Positions 13,541-26,713 of a DNA stretch of 64,000 nucleotides are shown here, in pieces. The notes beneath the pieces were generated by a model. It saw only the letters and a program-made list of their open reading frames with translations, did no database searches and was not told the origin of the DNA. The position numbers and the translations under genes were made by a program. The DNA is taken from positions 310,001 through 374,000 of the forward strand of contig VWZW01000499.1 of assembly GCA_013397115.1 (NCBI GenBank). The letters are read 5' to 3'. The DNA is from Edolisoma coerulescens. Lineage: Eukaryota; Chordata; Aves; Passeriformes; Campephagidae. Position 1 is the first letter of the stretch, and the number at the start of each line of letters is the position of its first letter.

Positions 13541-16479
13541 TCCACTGGACACAGTTGAGGATATATGCTATAACATAGGTATGACTACACAAGTCCTACA
13601 ACTTGAAAATGTATAGTGTGTCTCTCAGCAAAGGACTGTTCTTGGCTTTGATCACATACATGCCCAACAGAACCCTTTTTAAATGCTCATGACTCCCACT
13701 CTTGTTTTTTTCAGCACTATTGGTTCAAAAGAGAAGTACCTTTAGTACTTAATAGTGTGCAGGATTACACAGCATTAGAAAGATGACCTTTTTATTCCTC
13801 TCCACAAGTTACATGAAGTGCTTGTAAAACATGCTGAGCATTGCTCTCTGGGCTGCTGAGTGGCAGAGAAATTATAGCAGCTGAAAGAAAAAGGCGCAGG
13901 TTAGGTAACTATTTTAAGAGATTTTTTTTCAGTCTTTTCTAGCAGCCACTGACATTTTATTTATTGTACGTTTGGAAAGAGTGGTGCATTGAAAATTCCT
14001 CACTTCATGCATCAATTGAGGAGAGAGATTCTGCTTGAGAAATGTTGCTTTGTTTTGTAAACGTTGAAAACTTGCATAATATTTTTGCGTAGCCTCACTT
14101 AGTGCTACAGCTACCACCCACACTGAATGCTGCTGTAGAAATGTTATCTGCTCTTGTATCCCCTGGGCACACGAGGCTCGGGTCAGAGTGGCTCCCTTCC
14201 CTGGTCTTGGGTGACGTCTGGGTCTCTCCAAAAGGAATGCACCTCTCCAAAAGGATGATGCCCCTGGCTACCCTAGGATCAGTGCTGAATATCCCTCTCC
14301 TTCTTTTGCTGCAGCAACCACTGTCAATGTATTTTTTTTAAAAAAGCCCACTCTGTTAGAACTGACATCTGCAGAAACACAAGAGGGTAAAGGCAAACTA
14401 ATCACAGATGTGTCTACAAGGTCCAAACCCATCTAAACCATGGTTATATTGCAAGAGACAGACAAATCTGTGGCTAAAAGAACTGAAATCAGTACAGAGA
14501 AGTCCTACCTATCTTGCCCTGTAGCATCTTCCAGAACTTCCTCACGAGGACCCAGGACATACTGGATCTCGGGATCTCTGTCTGGACATGAGTGACCTTT
14601 TTATTTCTCTCTTACCTCATTAATCAGAGTTCAACTCATAGAAAAGCAGTTTCTTGGCTGATTTGGTGACTTCGTTTCCCAAGTTATCACCAAGAGCAAG
14701 TCACTGGCTGCTAGCAGCTATTCTTTGCCGAGCTTTGAAGTTTTGTTCCAGAATGGAGGTTAAAAAAACAGAGAAGTGATGGGGCAGACTTACAAACATC
14801 TAAATGGTCTTTAACTCATGGGAACGGTTGGGGCATAGCTGTTTGATGTGGATGTAGGCAGACGTGCACTGAATAGTCACAACTAGATTACCCTCTCAGC
14901 AGAAAGAAAACAGCACTATCAGCATCTTACCTTCCTCAGGTCCTCACTCTGCAAGATACTGCTGGTTTATCACTTCTGCCTGCTAAAACTGCTCTGCCCA
15001 TGTGAGCCTCCCAGTCATTTTAATTGAAGTCCAATGTTATGTCCCCAAAGAGGATGCAAGTGTTGCATTGAACCTGGGTCTCCTCTCACCTCAGTGTTCT
15101 CATCCTTGTGGAGAAGAAATAAGGGAGAGGGAAGGTAACAGTACTTACACCTGGGCATTTTTCTGCTCATCATCTTCTTTCTTGCTTAAAATCTCACGTA
15201 AGTTGTCACAAGGTAACTGCACTTCTCAAGGAATATAGCCCTTGAAAAAAATACCCAACAATTACTCTTGTTACAGTCATCCTGGACTGAAATAACAAGA
15301 CATCTCCTTGTCAGAAAATGAAGAACTTCACATTCTGGCCCTAGAGCAACCTCCAATAATTCACTCTTCTCCCTGTCTTCTCAATGCCTTTTCAGTATTC
15401 TCCTTTATGAATATCTCCTCACAGACAGCTGCTTCTGCAGCACTCCAGAGCAGACACTATACTAACAATTTTGACAGAAAAGGTGAAAGAGAAAGAGGGT
15501 CAGTGAGAGGGCTTTTAGAAGACTCAGGGTTGACAGAATGCTGTAGCAAGGTGGTCCAGTAATCTGAGAACTGCATCAGCTTGTGGAGCACATCCTACGG
15601 GAACACATGAGTAGGGCAGTAGGTCAGGGGAGTGGTAATGGATAAAGCTTTCCACAATTCCTCCTACTCCAGGGCTACCACTATAATCACACAGGATAAG
15701 ATCCTACATACTATGTTTCATACTCTTACTTATGTTTGGAAAGTCTCTTTCAATTTTCAGCACTCTCATGACTGACCCAGTGTCCCAATTAGCATGGCTT
15801 TCAAAGCGTGCACTTTGGGGACCAATAGTCTCAGGTTAATGCACAGTTCACAGACGCCCCTGTTACCGCAAGAAAATTTTAGAAACCACAAAGGGACACA
15901 CACTCTTTTTGTTCAGCTTCTGCAAGTTTGCTGCAGTACACTTGCATCAGCACAGAACTGAAATAGCAGCCAAAAGAGCAGAGCAGGAGATTGCTGTCTG
16001 CACCAGCCCTATCCAGCCCAGGACGTCATGAGGGAACGGCTGTTTATTCCATCACTAAATAGGATGAGTAAAATTGGAAAAAAAAATAATCCCTGTTGGC
16101 CTTTCAGAGGCATCACAAAATTGACCAAGGTTGCTATTTTATTCTTGTCAAATTCAGTTGGCACCATAATTTTATTTGCATTTGATTCACAGGCACAATA
16201 ACGGGGAGGATATAACACTAGACAGAAGCAAGTGCTATGCGACAGGAGTATTAATCTCACAAAACTATCACCTGCATCAAGTGACTGGGGCAAGAAATAA
16301 CAGTCTCTTTGTAGCACTTTGGTGTCACACACTTATTACAAACTACATCACATCATTCCATAAAGAGCTGTTGAAATACTTATTGGAACTATGAAATTAT
16401 GTAATATTTTCAAGATAAATATATTCTAAGTTGATGCCAAAGTTTATTTCCTAATATTTCTCATTCTGTATTGGATCCA
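13541..16479. other. Non-coding unique DNA
   Basis: No gene or repeat recognised. The largest frames are about 80-107 codons and lack known motifs. Confidence 0.5.
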
Positions 16480-16930
16480 GTATTCCTAACCTAACAAATC
16501 TCTCTCAGTCAGATATAGTATTTCATGTGTCAGAAAATTTAATTATTACCATTGAATGGGCATTAATTCTCCAGGAGCTGCATTTGAAACTTAGATGTTG
16601 TTCTTATCCAAATTGCAATCTGTTGGTCACACGAATGTGTGCAAATGCAGTCTGATTTGATTTGCTAACCAAAGAAGAACCCACAATTTTATTAAGAAAT
16701 AGCTGAGGAAGGGAAGCTTTCTTCATTAATAAAAACAATTAGTGAGTTGCCCAGCCGCATTACAAAGCAGCCAGCTACTTTTAGGCTGGCACCCTGGCAG
16801 ACTAATAATCCAGTGCTAATTGGGATAAGCTAGTCAGGGTTGTTCCTGGTTCTTATTTATACTGATCTCCATTCAAAAGGAAATTTATTTCAAACACTTT
16901 CTTTAAAATAAAATAAAAGCTTTGTTTACT
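16480..16930. promoter_or_regulatory. Candidate enhancer-like block rich in homeodomain cores
   Basis: Several TAAT/ATTA cores occur close together. They include AACAATTAG at 16734-16742, TAATCC at 16806-16811 (an OTX/PITX/bicoid-type core) and TAATTG at 16817-16822. These are embedded in non-repetitive, mixed-composition sequence. This is the look of a vertebrate developmental enhancer. The basis is motif density only; single cores are common by chance in AT-rich DNA. Confidence 0.28.
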
Positions 16931-17253
16931 CTGAAACATCAGCTGGTGAAACCCCTGTTATAGGATTATTTGAGAGGACCATGAGGAAGGTTTGCCAAGG
17001 AAGAATGCAGCCTTTTTCTTCTAGTGGGGTTATCACAAAAACAGGGGAAGGAGACTGTAATTCCTACTCCAGCATCCTGACTCTCAGAACAAACTTGGTG
17101 AGAAAATACAGGCATTTCTCAGGGCAAGTCAGGCTCGGGGGCCTGACCCTGCAGTAGCTGTGGATCTTCAGGGAAGCATAGGGCTTGCTGCAGACCTCTG
17201 CCTCTTTTCTCCCACCTTGAAGATGGTGCACTATCTCCAAACAAAAGAAGTAT

Positions 17254-17271
17254 TGATGATGATGATGATGA
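17254..17271 (+). repeat. (TGA)6 microsatellite
   Basis: Six uninterrupted TGA units. It is a simple repeat likely to vary in length between individuals. Confidence 0.9.
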
Positions 17272-17346
17272 ATGCTCACCATCAATAGGGTAAAATCCCC
17301 CTCCCAATAGCCGCTTTTTATATTCCCTGAGTGAGCTTCTCACCTT

Positions 17347-17475
17347 AAAAAAAAAAAAAGTGAATAAAAACAACAACAAAACCCCCACAAACAAACAACC
17401 AAAACGAACAAAAAAGCAAGAGTAAATCAAAAGAAAAACAGAAAACAAGAAGTGAACCCCAGACAAACACACAAA
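17347..17475 (+). repeat. A-rich low-complexity tract
   Basis: An A13 run is followed by roughly 115 bp of A/C-rich sequence built from AAC, CAAA and AAAC units. It may be the decayed tail of a retroposed element, but no body is recognisable upstream. Confidence 0.8.
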
Positions 17476-17767
17476 ATCCCAAGTCCCAGGTTATCCACTT
17501 AGTCCTACCTATTAAAAGTTACCAGGGTTGCCCTAGCCATGTGTGTAGCACAGTTGCTTCTTTTCATTCCCAGAAAACTCCTCCGTAAAGATCATTTGGA
17601 CTTGAGTCAGCTGTTAGTGAGAGCCGATCAGATTCCCTGGTGACCTACCTGCAAACACAGTGCCCAGATTGGTTGGTACCCTCTCCCCAACCTCAGCTAT
17701 TTGCTCCAGTCTGCATCCTCAGAGCACGTCCAACAGACACTAGCAAAACCTGGGACATCCCAAAATT

Positions 17768-18050
17768 CACAATCATAAAGTGGTTTGGGTTGGAAGGGAT
17801 CTTAAAGATCAATTAGTTCCAAACCTCTGCCAGGGGCAGGGACATCTTTCACCAGAGCAGGTTGCTCAAAGCCACATCCAACCTGGCCTTAAATGCTTCC
17901 AGGGATGGGACATCCAAAACTTTTCTGGGCAACCTGTTCCACTGCTTCATGACCCTCACATAGAGATTTTTTTCCTTATATCTAATCTAAACCTATCCTT
18001 CCTCAGTTTAAAGCCACTACTTAGCTTGAAACTATTGCATTACCTGACTT
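17768..18050 (-). mobile_element. CR1 LINE 3' end, truncated
   Basis: The plus strand reads as the reverse complement of a chicken-type CR1 3' end. Near 17780 is the familiar GGTTTGGGTTGGAAGGGATC run. It is followed by segments matching 'GAGCAGGTTGCTCAAAGCC', 'CCAACCTGGCCTTAAATGC' and 'GGGCAACCTGTTCCACTGC'. The 3' end of the element is therefore at about 17768. The body is cut off at about 18050, the usual 5' truncation of CR1. Only the 3' untranslated region and end of ORF2 remain. The long forward open frame here is an antisense artefact. Confidence 0.92.
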
Positions 18051-21000
18051 GCAGCCATCTGATTTATTTCCTTGACTTTAGCTTTCAATCCTAGTTGAGT
18101 AATTATGTCTTTCATTCATCTTTGGGAAATTTAAGTATGAAGCTTTAGATTCCTAGAAGTTCTTGGGTGATGGATGGAACAGATTATTTCTAGTGGGGTG
18201 TTCAGAAATACGTCCTTTCCTGACTTACCTCCTACCTATGGAGGCATCTGTATTCTCCCGTGCTGCTCCACCCCAACAAACAAGATCACACAGCACGTCA
18301 GGAAAAGAGGTGCTTACAGATCAGGGCGTTTCCTTGCAGCAGCGCAGACACAGTACAACTTACACTAAGGCAATTAACTCAAACTGAGTGGAAAAGAATA
18401 AAAAGAAGCCATCATATAAATTCTGGTATAGTTTTCCACCTCTAACTAGTCAATTATTGGGCATGCTCCGTGAGATAGCACCTGTCCTTTCATGTGAGGC
18501 ATACTTTTGATTGGCAAACAAACCAACTTGGGGCAAACAAACAAAATTACTCCTTGTTTAGTGAAACCACCTTTTCCAAGCAACACAACAGAGTAAACAA
18601 CCTGAAGGAAAACTATTTGTCAGAACCAAGTGTACCAGAATGTAAATATTATATGAAGAATGTAAATATCCCTTGAAGGTGCCCCATAAATAGAATGATA
18701 GCAAAATTAGTTCATTTGCTCAGGTTCGAAATGTATAATATGGTAGCCATCAATCTGTACAGGTAAAATGCAAGCAAAAAGCAATGCAATCAATCAAATA
18801 TGAAACTTTCCTGCAAATTCAAGGAAAATTGCTTTTTAGATGGTATGCAGTAAAGCACAACTGCATGATCATTGACTTTTTATCAGCTTGGACACAGGCA
18901 AAGCCTACCAATCATGAAGAATTTTCCTGTTACTGGTGGGAATTTTTAAAAGATTTATCATTTTGCATATGTCTGACCACAGTGTTTTAGTGCGTGGTTT
19001 CTTTTTGAGATTTTTTTTTTTTTTTGCTTAATGATTATTAAGCAAAGTTTTACACAATCTGCCCATGCAGATGTGCAAATACACTCAACACTTGTGAATT
19101 CCTACCAAGGTCAGACTTCACTAGTAAAAATATTTCATTCATTACCTTTTTTCTTTTATAGAATAAAGTGTGTTATACCACAGCTGCTGAAATACATAGT
19201 TTGAAATGAAAACTCCAGAGGGCTATCTCTGACCTTCACAGATTTAGGTCAGATCCAGCTATGAAAGTTAGCAACTAACACAGCTCCAAAAAAAAAAATC
19301 AGATCTATCAAAAATTGAACTAAAGGCTTCTATTTCACAACCCTCATATGGCAAATTGGATTACAGCTGTAGGAACACATCTTCAAAAATCAAACATGAT
19401 GGGCAAAAACTGATGTGATCTTGTACAGTGAAGAAGCCTTAATGAGATGATTATGATACAGTTCCCTTGACATAATTACTCAGGCACAGCCCTAACACAT
19501 AATGAAAGATGGTACTTTTCCTATTTGTCCTGGTTATAAATGCCACAAACCATTCCTGATCCACCCACGCAGACCTGTCGGGCACACAACCTATTGGTTT
19601 GTAGTGGAAGACATGGTGAATTGTTTTTTGGGGCTACAGCTGAGAAAGCCTAATTCCTTCTTCCACTCAAAGGACAGGTATGAAGGAAGCAAATGGGACA
19701 ATGTCCTTCTCTGCTCTTTGAGCTCAGTTAACATGTCCAGGGACATGTTCACTGCTCCTCACAAACTCCTGGCCTTTGTCATTGCCCATTGCATGTGCCA
19801 AATAGTACCACTGGATGGTGCATTCTGTCTTGACTGCAATGTGCCAGGGCCACGCGCAGTGCCTCCAGCTGTGCTGGGCAAAGGCTTCTCAGAAGGGCTC
19901 TTATGACATGGGGATGTGAAACTGCCCTTGCTGTATAACAGAGGAAGCTCTATCCCATGCTGACAGCAGCAACTGGTCTCACCCAGTGGCACTGGGTGCC
20001 ATGCTATCTCCTGGTGTACAGGGCTGCTCTAAATGACACCAGTCTTGTTTGGGGGAATTTGTTATTAAAACCACAGACAAACCTCGAGTTGTCTATGAAT
20101 CTCACCTGCTTGAAATACAGCAGGTGAATTTGCACAGCTCAGGATGCAGCCTCTACCCATGTATTCCATGTCCTTCTTCTCTATGAGAGCTCAGTGGGCT
20201 CAGCACAGGGAAGAGGGATGCAGTCTCCTTGCGCTTTCACGGTGACAGGATGCTGGGAGACGGTTTGCAGAGGAACTGACCACCAGTCTGGAAGGTGCCT
20301 GGCGGTGACTCCTCCCAGGGTTAGCTGATAGTGGAGGTATAACATGCCCTTGTAGTGCTGTATTTCCTGCCCCGTCATTAAGTAAAAGTTGTCTTCTACA
20401 GTATGGCTATACAATGTCTAGATTGATGGAGTCTTGATCTCGGCTAGGGGCTCCAGACTCAGCCACAGTTCAAATATAATAAATGACTCAACAACAGGCT
20501 TTGTGTGCTTCTGACAGCTTCTTCTTTGGAAGAAAAAGCCTGGGAAATGTCTGTGCAATTCAGGGAGTGACTAGAGGTTGTATTTCTCTTAGTAAGTATA
20601 AGAAAAGTAAACCCTGTTGCACTATTCCATTGTTTCTGGAATGTGTCAAGAGCTAGGGCACAGGACAGCATAATAACATGCCAGCAAAATTAAAGCACAG
20701 CTGGAAAAAGCAGGTATTTGTTCATATTCTGGGGGTACTTTTTATAGTACCAGAAAAATGACAGTTTTGTGGCCTTTATGTTATAGGTTTACCAATGTAC
20801 TTTACCTTGTGTTTCAGTAAGTTCAATAATAAAAGAGGAGAATCATGAGTATCTACCAATTTTGTAGTTGAAGGACATCAATCATTTATAATTTTGAAAT
20901 GCTTTATTTCATTCAAATGAATTGGAGCTCAAACCAGTGCATAAAGAAGTTGGCATCTTTACACTGAGGCACTGTTATAATTCTGTTATATTGCAATGTG

Positions 21001-23439
21001 TGTTACAAAATGAAATGTCAAAATTACACAGACCAGTAGATAAAAGTATTTACTGAAAATATGTCTGGCAAAGATGGCATTATTTGATTTAAAACATTGC
21101 CTGAACAGATGTAACAAACACAAAATAATGTATCTTCTGCCCACCTTCAATGCTCTGCTTCAGTTTAATTAATTTTCTTCACCTCCTCATGTAAAACTTA
21201 GTGTCTGTGAAAATACTGTCAGCCTTAGAGAATTAAATTTTCTACCTGCTGTGGTACAGTGGATTGAAGAGATCAGATCTTTGTCTTCTCCCTGCTGCCC
21301 TACGACTGCGATTCAGGAAATCACAGAGTCTCATTCACAGCACCTTGGGACGGGAGGAGTGTCTCAAGCACAGACATCATGTCACAGCACAGCACAGAGA
21401 GGGGAGCATAGCATAAATGCATCACATAGAACAGGATGGGTCAGGAAGCAGCAGGCAAGCACGACAGTCATTTTTTCTGCCATGCTGTGTAAACTGGGGC
21501 AACCACAGATTTGTCCTATCTATAAATACCAGCTTCACTTTTACTGGTACAGCTGATACCAGCTCAGGCTTGCAGGCATCCACAACTCAATACTGAGTTA
21601 TACTGACAAAATTCAAGACACTAACTCTTGGCTTAAGGTTCCCATCAGTCTCAGCCCTGGTAGCAATGTATTTCCCTGGGCTGATGTCTGGGGGGACATC
21701 CCACAACCAGGGCAAGTCCACTCTCATATATGACCCAGATAAAAAGAAAAGGATCTTTCTATGCTTTGTTCCCTCCTTGAATAATTTGAAAAACCTGGAA
21801 CTTGACAGGTATAAACAGCAATACCTGGTGAAGAAGGATCTGTATGCCAACTGCTGATTTCTCTTTTTTCTTTGTCCTGACATAGCAGTGCAGGTCTAAC
21901 ATTTGCATGGGTCTTTCTGCAGAGGGTTTGAGTCAAAATGAGACTCATGCTGCTTGAAGCTGCCTCAAGACTTCTCTGAAGAGCTCGTATCCTCACAAGA
22001 GACAGATCAAGCCAGGTTTCCCACCTCTTGTAACAATAATGTCTTTTACTAATACTCTAATTGCATTTACAATAGGCATTATGTGATCTACTGTCTCCCT
22101 TCCCCAAACTCTCATGTTTCACAAGTAAGCCTTGCCCTTATGCAGCAGATGGGAAAATACAGCAGCTCTCTGAGGAGGAGGCCCAAATCACAGCCTGAGT
22201 GACTTCACATTTGTATTAAGATCTTCACTGGAAAAGTGCACAGCATTTATCTTACTTATCTTAGAGGTCTGCCAAGCACTTCACTGCCACACGCTGCTGA
22301 ATTTATCAGGGCCACGGCAGGATGCAATTGAGATGCACTGCCCCCACACATGCTAACAGCCTGACTTGTACAGGGAGAAGAAAAAACAGATAAGGGAGGA
22401 TGCTTCATCTTCTCATGAGTTCAAATCTAGATCTGCAAAAGAAAGGAGTCTGGGAACACACACTAGATAACAAGCAGAAGGTCTGACAGGTGCACAGCTT
22501 CTCAGACGGCAAACATAGGCAGTACAATCCTTATGGAGGAAAGTATCAATTAATTTAGGAAATTGCATACAGAAGGTACATGAAAAAATGCAGTTTTAAT
22601 AATCTCTCCAGCCAAAGAACACCTCAGGCTGCCTGCAGAGTCGTGGTTTCCTCAATACAGGCACACTTTTCTTTCTTTTCCTCCCCCACACAGTAACACT
22701 TTGCTTTACAGCTTGCAGTGTAGAGGAATATCCACCCCTGGTTTAAGCAAGCCCCAGTGTGACACATCTCTGAAGAAGCACCCTGCACACATGCCCTGCT
22801 TTTACACTCCTCTCTGGACAGACAATATTAGCTACTTCTGGATGCAAGATGCTGAGCTACACAAACCTTTCACTAGCTGTCCTGACCTTGGGATGAGTTT
22901 CAGCTCATTGTGACGCAGGGTAGTCATAAGATTTCCATGATGCCACTTGATCTCCTGATTGGCAGTCCTCCTCTAAAATTCTCTTTCAGCATCTGCTCGT
23001 CAAGTGACATCCACTTGCACATGACTGACATTGACACCTGTGCCAGTCCATGGCCCTGGGAGGCACTTTCAGCTCAGGCTCAACCATGGGATCCAGCTGG
23101 ATCTCGAATCCCTGCCACTTTGCAGCTCTGTCTGTGCCAGCCAAGAGGCCCCAGAGCAGCACCTTCCCTAATTGTATTGAGACTTTCATTAAAGCATGAT
23201 CAAAAGTACTTACTCCATTACTGTTTGTTGCTCTCTCCCTCCTTCTATATTAAGATACAAGTGATGGCAAGTTACGCATAAACTGCCTCCCATCACTTTA
23301 GTATGCCTCAAGGAATTTAGTACCTTCCAGGAATTTCACTGCTATGACTAAAGGACAACAGTCAGATAAAAAGGCCTGGGTACCCCTCTCTCACACATGT
23401 TTGGGGAAGTTTCCCAGAGAACACAAGAAAACGAGAAAA
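18051..23439. other. Non-coding unique DNA
   Basis: No gene was recognised. It contains a T15 run and hairpin near 19011-19046, described separately. A stretch at about 20880-21240 resembles constrained non-coding DNA in texture. The 134-codon frame at 19502-19906 matches no family that I know. Confidence 0.5.
19011..19046. repeat. T15 run merging into a 10-bp perfect hairpin
   Basis: A T15 run at 19011-19025 runs into the left arm TTTGCTTAAT (19023-19032). After a 4-nt loop comes the exact reverse complement ATTAAGCAAA (19037-19046). It could form a short stem-loop. No RNA gene is implied. Confidence 0.75.
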
Positions 23440-23797
23440 AATTGCCCTCAGGAGAAACCTCATTGCTCTCTGTAGCTACCTGAAAGGAGGTTGTAGTGAG
23501 GTGGGGTTCAGTGTCCTCTCCCAGGTTACAAGTGAAAGGATGAGAGGAAATGGCCTGAAGTTGCACCAGGCAAGGTTTAGATTGGATATTAGCAAAAATT
23601 TCTTCACTGAAAGGATGGTCATGCATTGGAAGAGGCTGCCCAGGAAGTGGCAGAATCATCATCCCTGGAGATATTTAAAAGACATGCAGATGTGTCACTG
23701 AGGGACATGGTTCATTGGAGTACTCAGCAGTGCTGGGTTAACAGTTGGACTCAATGATCTTCGAGGGCTTTTCCAAACTTGATGGTTCTATGATTCT
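23440..23797 (+). mobile_element. CR1 LINE 3' end, truncated
   Basis: Forward-orientation CR1. The sequence matches the family 3' region from 'CTCATTGCTCTCTGTAGC' through 'AGGTTGTAGTGAGGTGG', 'AGATTGGATATTAGCAAAAA', 'TTCTTCACTGAAAGGATGG', 'AGAGGCTGCCCAGGAAGTGG' and 'GACTCAATGATCTTCGAGG'. It ends in GGTTCTATGATTCT at 23797, the CR1 3' terminal signature. The 5' limit is soft, between 23430 and 23455. The copy is diverged but clearly assignable. It contains only the last few hundred bases and no intact ORF. Confidence 0.93.
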
Positions 23798-24962
23798 ACA
23801 AATATTTAGCAAATGTATAGAGCTACACCATACAAGAACTTGCCATTCTTTCTGGTTCTTTCTTAAAAATACAAAGTAAATCCAATTTCAAATGCTTGGA
23901 AATTACAGGAACATAAATCACTGGACACCTTTGCCTCATGGATAAGGTCTCATGCACACTGTGTGAGGTTCTGGTTCAAGATGTAACATATCAGGAGTAT
24001 TAAGCTGGTTGCACATAAACACATTTTTTTTTAATCATACACCTTATACAACGTTAAGGATTCAGCTTACATCTTCTGTAACTGTAATTAAGAATGAACC
24101 ACAGATATGGGTTTCAGATATTAATTTCTCTGAGAGGAATGATGAAATCTAATATGCAAGGTATGCTCTTCTCTAATAAAAACATGTTCAGCCAAAATTA
24201 GTTGTGTTAAAAAAAACTAAGACTCTAGATCTAAATCCAGCTTTATTGTTCTTCATTATCCTCCAGTTTTATTCTGCTAATTGTTAGGCCTGTACTTGGT
24301 AACACAACAGTACAATGGCATGCAAATTTTGTCCATGCATTTTTGCTTTTTTATGGTGTTAATACATCACCTGCAGGAGTTATCACAGAGAAAGAGACCT
24401 GGATTCCTATAGCTTACTGAGGGCTTGTTGGCTCCATAGCCTAAACCACAAATTTTTGAAGTATTTTTTCTCTTCCAAGGTGTACAAGCCACTGAGTTAA
24501 AATATGACTGATATTGTTTGTGCTTTTGGGGTAAGATAAAGAGATTTTTATCACGAATAGCAGAAATTGAGAGGTACATGTGTCCAACCTGCAGTTAGAC
24601 AGGGTTTCTTGAAGGGTACAACTTAATCCACAGTACAATCTTCATTATTTCCAATTCATTTGGTGACTTGCAGGGAGACTTGTATCACCAGTGAAACCCA
24701 GCCAGGCCCATTTCCCAACAGTGGGACATGTATGAAACACATCTTGACACTCCTTTGAGGATAAAGTGGAAATCATCAATTTGAAAAATGGGAGGGAATT
24801 TTCCATTGACAGTAAACTGCCAAGGATGTAAGATGACGTATTTTTCCTCGGGTTCCTAGGCAGTCTTGTCCCACAAAGCTCTCCTGGAAGGACTTGCTGG
24901 AACTGAGGTTTAAAATCCTGTCTCCTCTGGACTAGACTAGAGTTGCATAAATTGCTGTGAGA

Positions 24963-25034
24963 GCAAAACAAACACAAAACAAACAAACAAGCAAAACAAA
25001 CAAACAAAAACATCCAAAGAAACAAGCAAAAAGA
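24963..25034 (+). repeat. (CAAA)n-rich low-complexity tract
   Basis: Repeated CAAA and CAAAA units with occasional substitutions. It resembles the tracts at 17347-17475 and 41553-41672. Confidence 0.85.
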
Positions 25035-26686
25035 GAAGATTAAAGGAAAAAAGTGTATATGGTAGGCAGAAAGAAACCCAATGCTAAATACTTGCAATGG
25101 ACATGCTACAGAAAGAATAGCTGTGTATCAGTATGCAGAGAATATTTTTTCCCTAAAACAGTGTGAGAAAACCCTTAAAGACCTAATAACAGCAAACCGG
25201 AAACTCAAGAATTGCCTGTAAAACAAGAGCCAAACTTCTCACAGTTAGAGAGTCTTATATCAGTATGGTAGCATACAAAACAAAAGGGTTTCCCTTGACC
25301 TTGGTGGGGTTTGCTTTAAATCCCATTAGTTTGCATCAGTTCATCACTGGAAATAATGAGACCTCTCTTGTTCAGAAACAACTGAAGAGACTCTGCAGTT
25401 GGTATGCTCCACTAAGGCAGTCATGAGAAGAAAAACATGCCATCATTTCCTTCCCTCTGGCAATCCCTGGCTGTTTCCAACAACCAGTCCCAACGTATTT
25501 ACAATTTATTTTCCTTATATATAAATTAATTAGACCTTTGTCTCAGTATCTTGTATTTTTAGTTTACCTAATCTCATTGCTGTACCTATTTATGTCCTGA
25601 AGAATCTGTAATTAATCAAATTATCCATCTAGCCTGATTACTAGTGGTAACTGCCCCCAGAGGTTGATTAATACATTCTCAAATTATTCAGGAAGGCTCT
25701 TGAAAGAGCCAACAAAATTTACCCTTCTTGCAACCACAAAATGCCTTCTGAGGCCCACAGCTGCCTGAGGGTTGAATACAATCAATAATCCATAAAGATA
25801 ATTGTTCCCACATGATTGGTGAACAACTTCAAGTTGAGTGCATAAGGCCTAACACTGCAATTGATGGTTTTTTTGGGTTTCTACACTTAATGCAATTTCT
25901 CTTCAACAAGCCAACTCATCCCTTCTGTTGAACAGTAAATATAGACTTAAGCTTTTCTCTATGGTATTTCACAAAAAGGAAAAACATATGTTCTGCTGTT
26001 AGTTAAAAACCTGAGTTTAGAAAAACTTATATTTTAATTGCTAAGATATCATATCTAATAACACTAATACTTTACAGGCATACACTAACTTCCATCTCAT
26101 TTGTTTTTCCAAATGCTGATAAGAACAATTATTTAGAACAATGTATATATGTCCATTCAAGCTCTCATTAATCTTATAAGACTGCAATGCTCCTAAGGAC
26201 CTTAGGTAAAATCCTGCTTCCTTGTATCATTTCTGACTGCACTATACGGAGATAATTCCCAAAGCTGTTTTTGATTTAGAGAGATCCTCAGAGACATGGA
26301 GAGGGTCAGTCAAACTAAGCTGCAGGTGTTTTTCTGGAAGGAATGAGGTTCATAAGCAAGCAGAAAAAAGTCTATTAACCCAATATTCCATTGTTAACAA
26401 TAAACAGGAAGCATTACCAAACTATTAGAAACATACCAAAACCTTCCACCAGACATATATGTTTAAAATCTGAAAAAAAAAACCAAAAAACCTCTCAAAA
26501 TTCTGATGCTTCCTTTCACTCCTCTAGCATCTTTCTCACCTACACTTTTGCCTCTTCATTGGTCTTCTTGAAATCTGCAGACATCAATGCTTTGCTTTTG
26601 AGAACGCTTCATCATATTTAGGAGAAAAAGTTTTCCTCGACTTTATAAAACTTAGGCGATACCACAATCCCAGAGCTTTTCAATAA

Positions 26687-26713
26687 TTTTTTTTTTTTTT
26701 CTTTTTTTTTTTT
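26687..26713 (+). repeat. T-rich run (T14 C T12)
   Basis: Two T homopolymers are separated by a single C. On the reverse strand this is an A-rich run. Confidence 0.85.

Noticed and set aside
17119..17472. 117-codon reverse frame, Phe/Leu/Val-rich
   Set aside because: It is the reverse reading of the A-rich tract at 17347-17475 and the TGA repeat. It is low complexity, not a protein.
17780..18094. 104-codon forward frame
   Set aside because: It is antisense to the CR1 3' end at 17768-18050.
19502..19906. 134-codon forward frame with several Cys residues, considered as a zinc-binding protein
   Set aside because: The cysteines have no regular zinc-finger spacing and there is no family match.
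24645..25097. 150-codon reverse frame with a hydrophobic N-terminus resembling a membrane segment
   Set aside because: The Phe/Leu/Cys-rich start is the CAAA-rich tract read on the reverse strand. The remainder matches nothing known.
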